Below are positions 8,905 to 17,840 of a stretch of 64,000 nt of DNA, one piece after another; the stretch's first letter is position 1, and every line of letters starts with the position of its first letter. Made by a program: the position numbers and the translations under genes. The notes under the pieces are model-generated. The model ran no database searches. It was not told the origin of the DNA and saw nothing but the letters and a program-made list of their open reading frames with translations. The DNA is from Micavibrio sp. UBA6147 (GTDB taxonomy: Bacteria; Pseudomonadota; Alphaproteobacteria; Micavibrionales; UBA1664): the NCBI GenBank assembly GCA_002423185.1, contig DIUX01000004.1, positions 186,001-250,000 on the forward strand, written 5' to 3'.

Positions 8905-10281
8905 TTATTTTTTGCTGAAAATATTCCAGCGGCTTTTGGGTTTTTCCGGTTGCGTGATGGCATCGGGAAGGGCAGCGGGAGCCTGACGCTCAATCGGCCG
9001 TTCGCCGAGCTGGACACGCAGGGCGTTACGAACCTCGCTCAGAGCCTGAAGCTTTTCCGACAGCTTCGTGGCGCGTTCGCTTTGTTCTTCGAGGAAGACA
9101 ACGCTGGCGTCACGGATGCGCGTGGCGGTTTCGCTGAATTTGTCTTCCGTGGCGATGGTTGATTTTTCGAAATCTGCCATATATTTATCATGGCCTTTGA
9201 GGCGTTTTTGCGCGTCTTGGGCTTGGTCTTTCAATCGTTCGATGCGTTGTTCTGTACGGATTAATTCAAGGGCGGTGCGGATTTTTCCGACGCTCTTATC
9301 CCATCCGGCTTGTGAGCCTTCGACTGTTTTTTCGAAATTTTCGATCCGCATATCAACGGCGGCCATAAATTTCGGAATGTCTGTTTGCATCTTTTGGAAT
9401 TTACGATAGACGTTGCGGAAATGTTCCAGCCGTTGGTTCATGTTGAACGTGAAATCGTGCCAATCCGCCGGTGTGCTGGGGATGAAAAATTCCGTTTCCG
9501 GTTTTTTGGCTTCGGGAACAAGGCTGAATTCCGACACGTTGATATAGGCGTTTTTCACCGGATCGCTGTGCCATTCCTTGAACACTTCCATGCCGGCGTA
9601 ATAGGCGATGAACAGCCGGATTTCGGCTTTTTTCGCGTCGGCCAATGTGTTTTCAAGCGCGGCTTTTTGGGCGCGGATGCTGCGGATTGTGCGGGTCGCG
9701 TTTTGCCGTGTGCGGGCAACTTCGGCTTGGTGTGCATTGAGATCGAGGCCGAAAATCTCAATGGAGGTCAAAATCTGTTCCGGCGTTGGTTTGGCCTCGG
9801 CCTTGGCGCCGAACATACGGCTAAAGAAACCGGGTTTGAGCTCTTCTTCCGTCACGAAGAACGGGCGGAGTTGTTCCAGCATTTCGGTGAGGTTCATGCT
9901 CAGTTTCGCAACGCTGGAGCGGCTTTTTTCTTCCTCCATCTGCCCCATGGACAGGATGGAGTTTTGGTTAAAGCGGCTGTAGACGCCTTCAATATCGCGC
10001 AGGGCGCGGTCGCCGAAACTGACCACCGACCGCACATCGTAAACGTCGATTTCATCTTGGAATGTGTCTATGGCTTCTGTAATCAGCGGGTCGTTCATGT
10101 CGCCGATATCGGGCCAGCCATCGGCATTGATGTCATGTTTCAGGGCCGATGTGTTGTCGCCGACTGAAATAGAGAACAAGTCGGCAATGCTGCGGATTTG
10201 CTTGATTTCCGTGAGGGCGGAGGACGTCGCACCCTCCGTTTTGCGTTCAGCGGGAACAAGACTACCTTTTTCCGATGCCAT
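8905..10281 (-). CDS. TelA-like (toxic anion resistance family) protein
   Basis: The 458-residue, strongly helical protein resembles the TelA/KlaA family, first linked to tellurite resistance and often found with stress or membrane-integrity systems. Points of likeness are an FG-x-x-A start to the helical core near residue 108 and a GFFSRMFG loop near 170, matching TelA's G-F-x-x-(R/L)-(L/M)-F-G. Long amphipathic helices follow, including a YYAGMEVFKE segment near 240, then a C-terminal coiled-coil block of about 150 residues. The tail ends in Trp-Asn-Ile-Phe-Ser-Lys-Lys. An AGAGGT ribosome site supports the start. It heads a minus-strand array with four genes of one unknown family. True TelA membership needs a profile search; sequence divergence is considerable. 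Confidence 0.55.
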   Translation of the reverse strand: MASEKGSLVPAERKTEGATSSALTEIKQIRSIADLFSISVGDNTSALKHDINADGWPDIGDMNDPLITEAIDTFQDEIDVYDVRSVVSFGDRALRDIEGVYSRFNQNSILSMGQMEEEKSRSSVAKLSMNLTEMLEQLRPFFVTEEELKPGFFSRMFGAKAEAKPTPEQILTSIEIFGLDLNAHQAEVARTRQNATRTIRSIRAQKAALENTLADAKKAEIRLFIAYYAGMEVFKEWHSDPVKNAYINVSEFSLVPEAKKPETEFFIPSTPADWHDFTFNMNQRLEHFRNVYRKFQKMQTDIPKFMAAVDMRIENFEKTVEGSQAGWDKSVGKIRTALELIRTEQRIERLKDQAQDAQKRLKGHDKYMADFEKSTIATEDKFSETATRIRDASVVFLEEQSERATKLSEKLQALSEVRNALRVQLGERPIERQAPAALPDAITQPEKPKSRWNIFSKK

Positions 10282-10418
10282 GGGTGAACCTCTGTCTGGA
10301 TGATTTTTGTTTTTTCATAATCAAGTTTAATTAGCACCTCTCTTTGGAAAAAGCAATATTTTTCATAAATAAAATGCAAGGCGATGTGTGCGGCGCCTTC
10401 TGTTGCTTAATAATAAAG

Positions 10419-10446
10419 AAACAGCCCTCCGCGGGGAGGGCTGTTT
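10419..10446 (-). terminator. Rho-independent terminator of sucB
   Basis: A 12-bp perfect stem (AAACAGCCCTCC with GGAGGGCTGTTT) has a four-base loop. Read on the minus strand it is followed by TTTCTTTATTATT, which suits termination after sucB. It also insulates the TelA-like gene promoter region. Confidence 0.85.
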
Positions 10447-10483
10447 GTATAATTTCTTGATATAACGACGAGCTGCGGCGTGT

Positions 10484-11728
10484 TTAGATGTCCAGCAATA
10501 ATCTTTGTGGATCCTCAATCGCGTCTTTGAGGCGGACAAGGAAGGACACAGCCTCACGTCCGTCAATGATGCGGTGGTCATAAGACAAGGCAACATACAT
10601 CATCGGGCGTGCTTGGATGCTTCCGTCCGGCATAACGACGGGGCGTTGCTGGGTTTTGTGCATACCGAGAATGCCGACTTGGGGAGGGTTCAAAATCGGG
10701 GTGGACATGAGCGAACCGAACACGCCGCCATTGGTGATGGTGAAGGTGCCGCCGGTCATGTCTTCGATTCCGATCTTGCCGTCGCGGGCCTTCACGGCGT
10801 AGTCCATGATCTTGCTCTCGATACCGGCGAAGCTCAGTGTGTCTGCATCGCGCACAACGGGCACAACGAGGCCTTGTTGCGTGCTGACGGCGACGCCGAT
10901 GTCGTAGTAGTTTTTGTAGATAACGTCTTCGCCATCAATTTCGGAATTCACGGCGGGGAATTCCTTCAAGGCCTGAACGGCGGCCTTGACGAAGAAGGAC
11001 ATGAAGCCGAGCTTCACGCCGTGTTTTTTCTCGAACTGGTCTTTATAGGCGTTGCGAAGGTCAATCGCGGCGCCCATGTCGATTTCGTTAAAGGTGGTGA
11101 GCATCGCGGCGGTGTTTTGCGCTTCTTTGAGGCGGCGGGCGATGCTTTGGCGCAGGCGGGTCATTTTGACGCGCTCTTCACGGTCTTTCAATACGCGCGG
11201 TGCGGCAGGGGCGGGTGGCGTGGCTGAAGGCGCGGCTGGCTTCGCCGCCGGTGCGGCTTTGGCGGAGCCGCCTTCGAGGTGTTCGATTACATCGCCCTTG
11301 GTGATGCGCCCGTCTTTGCCGGAGCCGGAAACGGCGCTGGTGTCGACCTTGTTGTCGTCAACCATTTTGCGTACGGCGGGCGACAAAGGCTTGTCGGATG
11401 TGGAGGCTGCGGACGCCGATGCAGGAGCGGATTTCGTTTCGGCCTTTGGGGCGTCTTCCTTGGCGGCAGATTTGCTGTTTTGGTTGGCGGTGCCTGAGTC
11501 GCCGATCTCGCCGAGCAAAGCGCCGACTTCGACCGTGTCGCCGGCCTTGACGATGATTTTGGACAAGACGCCGCCTTTGGGGGCGTTGACTTCGAGCGTG
11601 ACTTTGTCTGTCTCAAGCTCAACCAACGGCTCATCCGCGTTGATGGTGTCGCCCTCTTTTTTAAGCCATTGGGATACTGTGGCTTCGCTCACTGATTCTC
11701 CGAGTGTGGGAACAACGATTTTGGTCAT
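10484..11728 (-). CDS. sucB: Dihydrolipoyl succinyltransferase, E2 of 2-oxoglutarate dehydrogenase
   Basis: The 414-residue enzyme transfers succinyl groups from its lipoyl arm to CoA in the TCA cycle. Domains in order: lipoyl domain (1-75) with the modified Lys in ETDKVTLEV; an Ala/Pro/Ser linker; the E3-binding domain near 120-155 (LSPAVRKM through GRITKGDV); a second Pro/Ala linker; and the catalytic acyltransferase domain ending in YDHRIIDGREAV, which carries the active-site His and Asp. The true start is the ATG of MTKIVVPTLGES; the open frame upstream of it is not coding. No sucA or lpd lies beside it, so the E1 and E3 genes must be elsewhere. It sits just downstream of an EamA transporter gene and has its own terminator. 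Confidence 0.95.
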   Translation of the reverse strand: MTKIVVPTLGESVSEATVSQWLKKEGDTINADEPLVELETDKVTLEVNAPKGGVLSKIIVKAGDTVEVGALLGEIGDSGTANQNSKSAAKEDAPKAETKSAPASASAASTSDKPLSPAVRKMVDDNKVDTSAVSGSGKDGRITKGDVIEHLEGGSAKAAPAAKPAAPSATPPAPAAPRVLKDREERVKMTRLRQSIARRLKEAQNTAAMLTTFNEIDMGAAIDLRNAYKDQFEKKHGVKLGFMSFFVKAAVQALKEFPAVNSEIDGEDVIYKNYYDIGVAVSTQQGLVVPVVRDADTLSFAGIESKIMDYAVKARDGKIGIEDMTGGTFTITNGGVFGSLMSTPILNPPQVGILGMHKTQQRPVVMPDGSIQARPMMYVALSYDHRIIDGREAVSFLVRLKDAIEDPQRLLLDI

Positions 11729-11787
11729 GGCGGTGTTTTCATCCTTGGGCAATGGAAGGTTTGATATAGCCCTGAGAATGTCGCACG

Positions 11788-12702
11788 CTATGCCACTTTG
11801 GTCAAGATATACAAGCCACAAAACATGACGCAGCACAGGATAAGTTTCACCGCAAAAATACGGTTCGCACGCAAGGGGGTGAAATAATGCGGCACGAATA
11901 ATCCGACAAGGCCGGAGAGCAAGATGGCAATAAACGGCTGCAACCCGTTGACCAAGGTGACATGCACCGCAGTCGGGGCGAGGGCGAGCGCCATGATAAG
12001 GGCGCAGGTCGCGATGTTGTCGAAGCCTTCTTGCAAAACGCCCCACACCCACATAACGCCGCGCGTATCGCGCGTCATGCGGGCGATGTATTGACGGGTC
12101 GGGCGATGCACCACAAGGCCGGCAAGGCCAACCACCGTCCACCCCGCAAACGCCCAATAAGAAATGACAAGCCAGTGAAGGTCGGGGGCATGAACGCGTA
12201 AAAACACCGTATAAGCCGAAAACCCGAGCGAGGTGATGAGCATGAGCAAAAGGGTTTTGATCTTGAGCGATTTTTTCTCTAAATCCCATGCGATTCCAAT
12301 GGCGGCGAGCATGATGATGAGGCCGGCGATCATCTGGTTCGTGTTGAGGGTTTCGCCCAAAACGACATAGCCGATCAAGAAGGTGAAAACGGGGATGGTC
12401 TGAAAAATCGGGACGGCGACACTGGCGTCATCGGATTGCAGCGCCCTGAAATACGGGTATAAGCACGCCATATAAAATTGCCCGCCGAGCATGAGGGTGA
12501 GGATTTTGGACAGCGGAATATCAAACACAAACGGCGCAAAAACAGGGATGCCGAGCGCGAAGGGTAAATTGGTACAGCCAATGAAAAAGAAGACGAACAG
12601 CAAATTCGACCCGTCGAAATAGCGGCGGCAAATATATTGGTCGATGATATTGCTGCATGACCAGACAAAAGGCGGGATCAGGGCGATGAGAATCCAGTGC
12701 AT
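11788..12702 (-). CDS. EamA/DMT-superfamily transporter
   Basis: A 304-residue integral membrane protein with about ten hydrophobic segments in two repeated halves, the DMT (EamA) architecture of metabolite or drug exporters. The first half ends with a GYVVLGETL motif, the typical E-containing turn after TM4. The second half has the matching AVHVTLVNGLQPF segment. The substrate cannot be inferred. It lies 60 bases upstream of sucB on the same strand, but that gap and the unrelated function give little reason to infer a functional link. Confidence 0.85.
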   Translation of the reverse strand: MHWILIALIPPFVWSCSNIIDQYICRRYFDGSNLLFVFFFIGCTNLPFALGIPVFAPFVFDIPLSKILTLMLGGQFYMACLYPYFRALQSDDASVAVPIFQTIPVFTFLIGYVVLGETLNTNQMIAGLIIMLAAIGIAWDLEKKSLKIKTLLLMLITSLGFSAYTVFLRVHAPDLHWLVISYWAFAGWTVVGLAGLVVHRPTRQYIARMTRDTRGVMWVWGVLQEGFDNIATCALIMALALAPTAVHVTLVNGLQPFIAILLSGLVGLFVPHYFTPLRANRIFAVKLILCCVMFCGLYILTKVA

Positions 12703-12769
12703 GATGTCGGGTTCGCTTCTGTTGTCCAGCGTTTGTTGTCAAGTTTATGCGGGGCGGCGGGCGTTTTGT

Positions 12770-14098
12770 CTATACCGATTTGCGCCCGATGCTGTAATAC
12801 GGAATGCCAAGAGCCTGCATCCGCGCGGGGTCATAGACGTTGCGCCCGTCGAAAATGACCGGCTTTGCCATGCGCTCGGACAAATCTTCGACATCAATCG
12901 AGCGGAATTCTTTCCATTCCGTGACGATGACAAGGGCATCGGCGTCGATGAGCGTATCAAGCGCCCGCTTGGTGTAGACAAGGTCGGGGCGGTCGCCGTA
13001 GATGCGGGCGCATTCCTCCATCGCTTGCGGGTCATAGGCCTTGACCTTGGCGCCGGCTTGCCAAAGGGCTTCCATGATGATACGGCTCGGCGCTTCGCGC
13101 ATGTCGTCGGTATTGGGTTTGAAGGCGAGTCCCCAGATGGCAAATGTTTTACCCTTTAAATCGCCCTTGAAATGGTCGTGAATTTTACGCACCAGAACGG
13201 ATTTTTGGTTGGCGTTGACGGCCTCAACCGAGGCGATGATCCGTGGTTCGATCCCCGATTTGACCGCAATGCGGTTCAAGGCCTGAACATCCTTCGGAAA
13301 ACATGACCCGCCATAGCCGACGCCGGCATAGATGAAGTCATAGCCGATGCGCTTGTCCGAGCCGATTCCAATGCGGATTTTTTCGATGTCGGCACCGAGG
13401 TTTTCGGCGATATTCGCCATTTCGTTCATGAAGCTGATTTTCGTGGCCAGCATGGCGTTGGCAGCGTATTTGGTGAGCTCGGCGGAGCGCACATCCATCT
13501 CGATGATGCGGTCGTTTTTGCGCGTAAACGGCATGTAGATATCGCGGATGACGGCGGCGGTTGAGCGGTTGGAGGCTCCGATCACGATGCGGTCGGGGGT
13601 TTCGAAATCCTTGATCGCGTTGCCTTCCTTCAAAAATTCGGGGTTGGAGGCAACGTCAAAGGAAATGGTCACGCCGCGTTCCTTCAAGGCTTTGGCGATG
13701 CGTTCCTTGACCAGATCGGCGCTGCCGACCGGAACGGTGGATTTGTTGACAACGATGGTCGGGCGGCTCATGTGGCGGCCGATGGTTTCGGCAACCGCCA
13801 AAACGGCGCTTAAATCCGCCGATCCGTCTTCATCCGGCGGCGTGCCGACGGCGATGAAAATCACCGCCGCATGGTTGATGCCTTCCACCGGATCCGTGGT
13901 GAAGTGCAGGCGGCCGCCTTCAAGATTATAGGATATTTTGCGCGACAAGCCGGGTTCGAAAATCGGGGTTTCACCCTTTTTCAGCATCGCGGTTTTTTGT
14001 TCGTCCTTGTCCACGCACATGACGTTGTGACCCATATCGGCAAGGCAAGCGCCGGTGACAAGGCCAACATAGCCGGATCCGAATATCGTAATTTTCAT
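12770..14098 (-). CDS. ugd: UDP-glucose 6-dehydrogenase
   Basis: The 442-residue enzyme oxidises UDP-glucose twice with NAD+ to UDP-glucuronate, a precursor for polysaccharides and lipid A decoration. The N-terminal Rossmann motif GSGYVGLVTGACLA is followed by the VGTPP and NKSTVPVG segments and the PEFLKEGNA loop. The catalytic Cys lies in GYGGSCFPKD near residue 260. The C-terminal UDP-binding domain has the GLAFKPNTDDMREAPS motif. Length is normal for the family. It is monocistronic in appearance, with a 200-base leader upstream and an EamA gene downstream. No capsule or LPS genes flank it. Confidence 0.95.
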   Translation of the reverse strand: MKITIFGSGYVGLVTGACLADMGHNVMCVDKDEQKTAMLKKGETPIFEPGLSRKISYNLEGGRLHFTTDPVEGINHAAVIFIAVGTPPDEDGSADLSAVLAVAETIGRHMSRPTIVVNKSTVPVGSADLVKERIAKALKERGVTISFDVASNPEFLKEGNAIKDFETPDRIVIGASNRSTAAVIRDIYMPFTRKNDRIIEMDVRSAELTKYAANAMLATKISFMNEMANIAENLGADIEKIRIGIGSDKRIGYDFIYAGVGYGGSCFPKDVQALNRIAVKSGIEPRIIASVEAVNANQKSVLVRKIHDHFKGDLKGKTFAIWGLAFKPNTDDMREAPSRIIMEALWQAGAKVKAYDPQAMEECARIYGDRPDLVYTKRALDTLIDADALVIVTEWKEFRSIDVEDLSERMAKPVIFDGRNVYDPARMQALGIPYYSIGRKSV

Positions 14099-14230
14099 GG
14101 GTGTTTATCCTTTTAGCAGCCTTCGCGGCACGCTTTTGTCGGGCGTGCGGATTATGTGTTGATGCGGCATCGCCACACTACACACTCGGCATAATTATGC
14201 AAGATTTAGGGCAGGATCAAGGCAAAGAAA

Positions 14231-14250
14231 AACGGGCATAACTGCCCGTT
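14231..14250 (-). terminator. Terminator of the small unknown gene upstream of ugd
   Basis: A perfect 8-bp stem (AACGGGCA with TGCCCGTT) has a TAAC loop. On the minus strand it runs into TTTCTTTG. It separates the 127-residue unknown gene from ugd. Confidence 0.7.
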
Positions 14251-14298
14251 CTTGGTGTGATTGCCCTGCCGAAAAAAAGAAGGCGGTGAGGCGCGGTT

Positions 14299-14682
14299 TT
14301 AGCTTGTTCGTCCTAACTGTACCGTAAAGCCCGCGGACGGGGTTTTGGGTTTTGCTTTTTGTTGGCTGTCGAGCTGTTTTTGCCAGACCGTAGACATAAG
14401 GGATTGTCCGGTAGCAGACAATCCTTTTTGCGCGTTGATGAGTTTGGCTCTGGCGGTGGAATTTGAAATATCGCCTGTGCTGACGTAAGTTTGCGCGACT
14501 TCGAGGGTTTTCAAGCGGTCGATATGAGATTGTTCGAGTTTGACACTGCCGCTGTTGACTTTTACTTGAATAGCCATGGCTTCAGACGAAAGGCGCGTTT
14601 TGATCGCTTCATCCGACATGTGTTTACGAAGATTTTCGACCTCTTGGATGCCAACGTGGTTGTTGTCGTATTGGGAACTCAT
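14299..14682 (-). CDS. Small unknown helical protein (127 aa)
   Basis: I recognise no family. The protein is polar and mostly helical, with a Lys/Pro-rich stretch near the C-terminus and no signal peptide or membrane segment. The start is decided by the ribosome site: an AGGAG lies directly against the upstream ATG, so the second ATG (MSSQYDNN), six bases from it, is the likely start. It has a perfect hairpin terminator of its own and probably its own promoter in the AT-rich 94 bases before it, so it is likely expressed alone. It is between ugd and uvrA on the same strand. Confidence 0.6.
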   Translation of the reverse strand: MSSQYDNNHVGIQEVENLRKHMSDEAIKTRLSSEAMAIQVKVNSGSVKLEQSHIDRLKTLEVAQTYVSTGDISNSTARAKLINAQKGLSATGQSLMSTVWQKQLDSQQKAKPKTPSAGFTVQLGRTS

Positions 14683-14776
14683 ACTCATCTCCTGCGCTAT
14701 TCATGCGGGGTAAAACTGAGATCATCTTAGCGAAATCAGGTTAAAAATTCTCTAATATGAAAATTAATTATCTGCG

Positions 14777-17641
14777 TCAGGCGCTCTTGCGGTTTTGCGA
14801 GGCGGCCAAAACGTCTTTGAGGTAGTGTCCGGTGTGGCTGCGCGGGGATTTGCAGATGTCCTCCGGCGTGCCGCTGGCGATGATTTCGCCGCCGCCATCG
14901 CCGCCCTCGGGGCCGATATCGACAACCCAATCGGCGGTTTTGATGACCTCCAGATTATGTTCGATGACGACAACCGTGTTGCCTTGGTCAACAAGCGTGT
15001 GCAGGACTTCGAGCAATTTGCGGACATCCTCGAAATGCAGCCCCGTAGTCGGCTCGTCAAGGATATAGAGGGTTTGCCCCGTTGAGCGTTTGGCGAGTTC
15101 TTTGGACAGTTTTACGCGCTGCGCTTCGCCGCCGGACAAGGTGGTGGCTTGTTGCCCGACTTTGATATAGGTCAGGCCGACACTTTTGAGGGTTTCCATC
15201 TTGTCACGGATGGACGGGACGGCCTTGAAAAATTCGGCGGCGTCTTCAATCGTCATGTCAAGAACATCGGCGATGGATTTGTCTTTAAAGCGAACTTCGA
15301 GTGTTTCGCGGTTATAGCGCTTGCCCTTGCAGGAATCGCACGTGACATAAACATCGGGGAGGAAATGCATCTCGATCTTGAGCAATCCATCGCCCTTACA
15401 CGACTCGCATCGCCCGCCCTTGACGTTAAAGGAAAACCGTCCGGCGTTATAGCCGCGCGCCTTGGACTCCGGCAATCCGGCGTACCAGTCACGGATCGGC
15501 GTAAAAGCGCCGGTATAGGTGGCGGGGTTGGAGCGCGGCGTGCGCCCGATGGGGGATTGGTCAATGTCGATGATTTTGTCGATGGCGTGGAGGCCTTTGA
15601 GCCCGACATAAGGCATGGGCAAATCGCGGCTGTTGTTCAGGGCGCGGGCAACGGCCTTGTACAGCGTGTCCAGAACAAGGGTGGACTTGCCGCCGCCGGA
15701 CACGCCGGTGATGCAGGTAAACGTGCCGAGCGGGATGGTGAGGTCAACATTTTTCAGGTTGTTGCCGGTGGCGCCGGTGAGTTCGATGACCTCCTTGCTC
15801 TTGCCTTTGCCTTTTCCCTCGCGCCGCTTGTCGGGCAGGGGGATGAAGCGGCGACCGGTGAGATAGTCTGCGGTGAGGCTGGCGGGATTGTTCATCACCT
15901 CTTGCGGAGTGCCGCACGCAACGACTTCGCCGCCGTGAACCCCTGCGCCCGGGCCCATGTCGATGAGGTAGTCGGCAAGGCGGATCGCGTCTTCGTCATG
16001 TTCGACCACCAAAACCGTGTTGCCGATGTCGCGCAGGCGTTTGAGGGTTTCCAGCAAGCGGTTATTGTCGCGTTGGTGCAGGCCGATGGATGGTTCATCC
16101 AGCACATATAAAACCCCCGTCAAGCCCGACCCGATTTGCGAAGCAAGGCGGATGCGTTGACTCTCGCCCCCCGACAACGTGCCGGAAGCGCGGCTGAGGT
16201 TGAGGTAGTCCAGCCCGACATTGCTGAGGAAATTCAAGCGTTCGGTGATTTCCTTGAGGATGCGGACGGCGATTTCATTGTGTTGTGCGCTGAGATGCTC
16301 CGGCAGGTCTATAAACCATTGTCTGGCTTGTCCGATGGACATCTCGGTGATCAGGCTGATGTGCTGGCCGCGGATTTTAACAGCGCGAGCCTCGGGGCGC
16401 AGGCGGTGGCCTTCACAGGCGGCGCAAGGCGTGCTGGATTGAAATTGCGATAGTTCTTCGCGCACCTGCGGGCTGTCTGTTTCTATCAAGCGGCGTTGCA
16501 GGTTCGGGATGACGCCTTCGAAGGGTTTTTCGGTTTTATAGCTGCGCACCCCGTCTTCGTAGAGGAACGATATTTTTTCTTTGCCTGAGCCGTATAACAC
16601 GGCATCGCGCACGGATTCGGGGAGTTTGCTCCACGGCGTGCGGATGGAGGCGCCGTAATGTTTGAGGACGGCTTCGAGGGTTTGCAGGTAATAACGGCTC
16701 ATGGATTTTGACCATGGGGCAATGGCGCCGTCGGCGATTGGGGCGTCAAGCTTCGGGACAACGAGGTCGATGCTGAACACCATATTGACGCCAAGGCCGT
16801 CACAAGAGGGGCAAGCGCCGTGCGGGCTGTTGAACGAAAACAGGCGCGGTTCAATCTCGGCAATCGTAAAGCCCGAAACGGGGCAGGCAAATTTTTCGGA
16901 GAAAACATGTTCTTCGCCCGTATCGGCGTTTTCGGCAATGGCAAGGCCATCGGCAAGGCGCAGGGCGGTTTCCACGGAATCGGCAAGGCGGTTGCCGAGG
17001 TCGTCGCGAATGACAAGGCGGTCGACAACCACACTGATGTCATGTTTGAGCTTTTTGTCGAGTTCGGGCGCGTCTTCGATGTCATAGACCGTGCCGTCAA
17101 TCTTGATGCGCTGGAAGCCTTTTTTGCGCAGTTCGATCATCTCTTTCTTATATTCCCCTTTGCGCCCGCGCACGATGGGGGCGAGGAGGTAAAGCCGCGT
17201 GCCATCGCCCATCGCCATGATGGTGTCGACAATCTGGCTGGCGTTTTGGCTCTCAATCGGCTTGCCGGTGGCGGGGGAATAGGGGATCCCGATCCGCGCC
17301 CACAGCAACCGCATATAATCGTATATCTCGGTCACTGTGCCGACGGTAGAGCGCGGGTTCTTGCTGGTTGTTTTTTGCTCAATGGAAATGGCGGGGGACA
17401 GGCCTTCGATGGAGTCCATGTCCGGCTTTTGCATTAATTCCAGAAATTGGCGGGCATAGGCGGACAGGCTCTCAACATAGCGTCTTTGCCCTTCGGCATA
17501 AATCGTGTCAAAGGCGAGGGATGACTTGCCAGACCCAGACAGGCCGGTAATGACCACGAGCTTGTCGCGCGGAATGTCGATATTGACATTCTTGAGGTTA
17601 TGTTCGCGCGCGCCGCGTACCGAGATCGTTGTCAGTGCCAT
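14777..17641 (-). CDS. uvrA: Excinuclease ABC subunit A
   Basis: The 954-residue damage-recognition ATPase of nucleotide excision repair. Two ABC modules are visible: Walker A GLSGSGKSS near residue 35 and GVSGGGKST near 645, each with an LSGGE signature (GTLSGGESQRIRLA and TTLSGGEAQRVKLS) and an ILDEP-type Walker B. The second zinc finger is complete (CESCKGDG with CDSCKGKRYN). In the first one, CPVSG has Ser where E. coli has Cys, and ACPSC completes the other side. Partner gene uvrB lies 34 kb away in the same window. A LexA operator sits 74-88 bases upstream of the ATG, so SOS induction is likely. Confidence 0.97.
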   Translation of the reverse strand: MALTTISVRGAREHNLKNVNIDIPRDKLVVITGLSGSGKSSLAFDTIYAEGQRRYVESLSAYARQFLELMQKPDMDSIEGLSPAISIEQKTTSKNPRSTVGTVTEIYDYMRLLWARIGIPYSPATGKPIESQNASQIVDTIMAMGDGTRLYLLAPIVRGRKGEYKKEMIELRKKGFQRIKIDGTVYDIEDAPELDKKLKHDISVVVDRLVIRDDLGNRLADSVETALRLADGLAIAENADTGEEHVFSEKFACPVSGFTIAEIEPRLFSFNSPHGACPSCDGLGVNMVFSIDLVVPKLDAPIADGAIAPWSKSMSRYYLQTLEAVLKHYGASIRTPWSKLPESVRDAVLYGSGKEKISFLYEDGVRSYKTEKPFEGVIPNLQRRLIETDSPQVREELSQFQSSTPCAACEGHRLRPEARAVKIRGQHISLITEMSIGQARQWFIDLPEHLSAQHNEIAVRILKEITERLNFLSNVGLDYLNLSRASGTLSGGESQRIRLASQIGSGLTGVLYVLDEPSIGLHQRDNNRLLETLKRLRDIGNTVLVVEHDEDAIRLADYLIDMGPGAGVHGGEVVACGTPQEVMNNPASLTADYLTGRRFIPLPDKRREGKGKGKSKEVIELTGATGNNLKNVDLTIPLGTFTCITGVSGGGKSTLVLDTLYKAVARALNNSRDLPMPYVGLKGLHAIDKIIDIDQSPIGRTPRSNPATYTGAFTPIRDWYAGLPESKARGYNAGRFSFNVKGGRCESCKGDGLLKIEMHFLPDVYVTCDSCKGKRYNRETLEVRFKDKSIADVLDMTIEDAAEFFKAVPSIRDKMETLKSVGLTYIKVGQQATTLSGGEAQRVKLSKELAKRSTGQTLYILDEPTTGLHFEDVRKLLEVLHTLVDQGNTVVVIEHNLEVIKTADWVVDIGPEGGDGGGEIIASGTPEDICKSPRSHTGHYLKDVLAASQNRKSA

Positions 17642-17714
17642 AATACTATGTGCCGTTCTTATGTCGGATTGGTATCAGATTGAGCGCAGGGAATCACGCC
17701 GTTATGGCCTGATT

Positions 17715-17729
17715 GTTCCTGTTTTGTTC
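17715..17729 (-). promoter_or_regulatory. Putative LexA (SOS) box of uvrA
   Basis: The + strand shows GTTC, seven bases, GTTC, a perfect match to the direct-repeat LexA operator known from Alphaproteobacteria (GTTC-N7-GTTC, or GAAC-N7-GAAC on the other strand). It is centred about 80 bases upstream of the uvrA start, and the nearest other gene (start at 18596) runs away from it. Overlap with a promoter cannot be confirmed by eye. Confidence 0.65.
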
Positions 17730-17840
17730 CTTGTTGTCAATCCTGATTTTCCTATAGGCGCATTCATCGCATATTTCGGGCGGCGAGAGCAAGTTACTTT
17801 AGGGTAATCCTTGCTTTCGGTCGCCCCTTCTTTGTCTGGC

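Noticed and set aside
4420..10167. Long plus-strand open frames opposite the TelA-linked array, such as 4420-5400, 6253-7329 and 9385-10167
   Set aside because: They are antisense shadows of clearly coding minus-strand genes: no ribosome sites, Phe/Gly-rich composition and no family likeness.
11729..12289. Open frame extending sucB upstream by 187 codons
   Set aside because: The extension runs inside the EamA gene on the same strand in another frame and lacks the E2 start; the conserved protein begins at MTKIVVPTLGES.
14777..17641. Ser in place of a Cys in the first zinc finger of UvrA as a sign of loss of function
   Set aside because: The first finger varies among bacterial UvrA proteins; the rest of the enzyme is intact.
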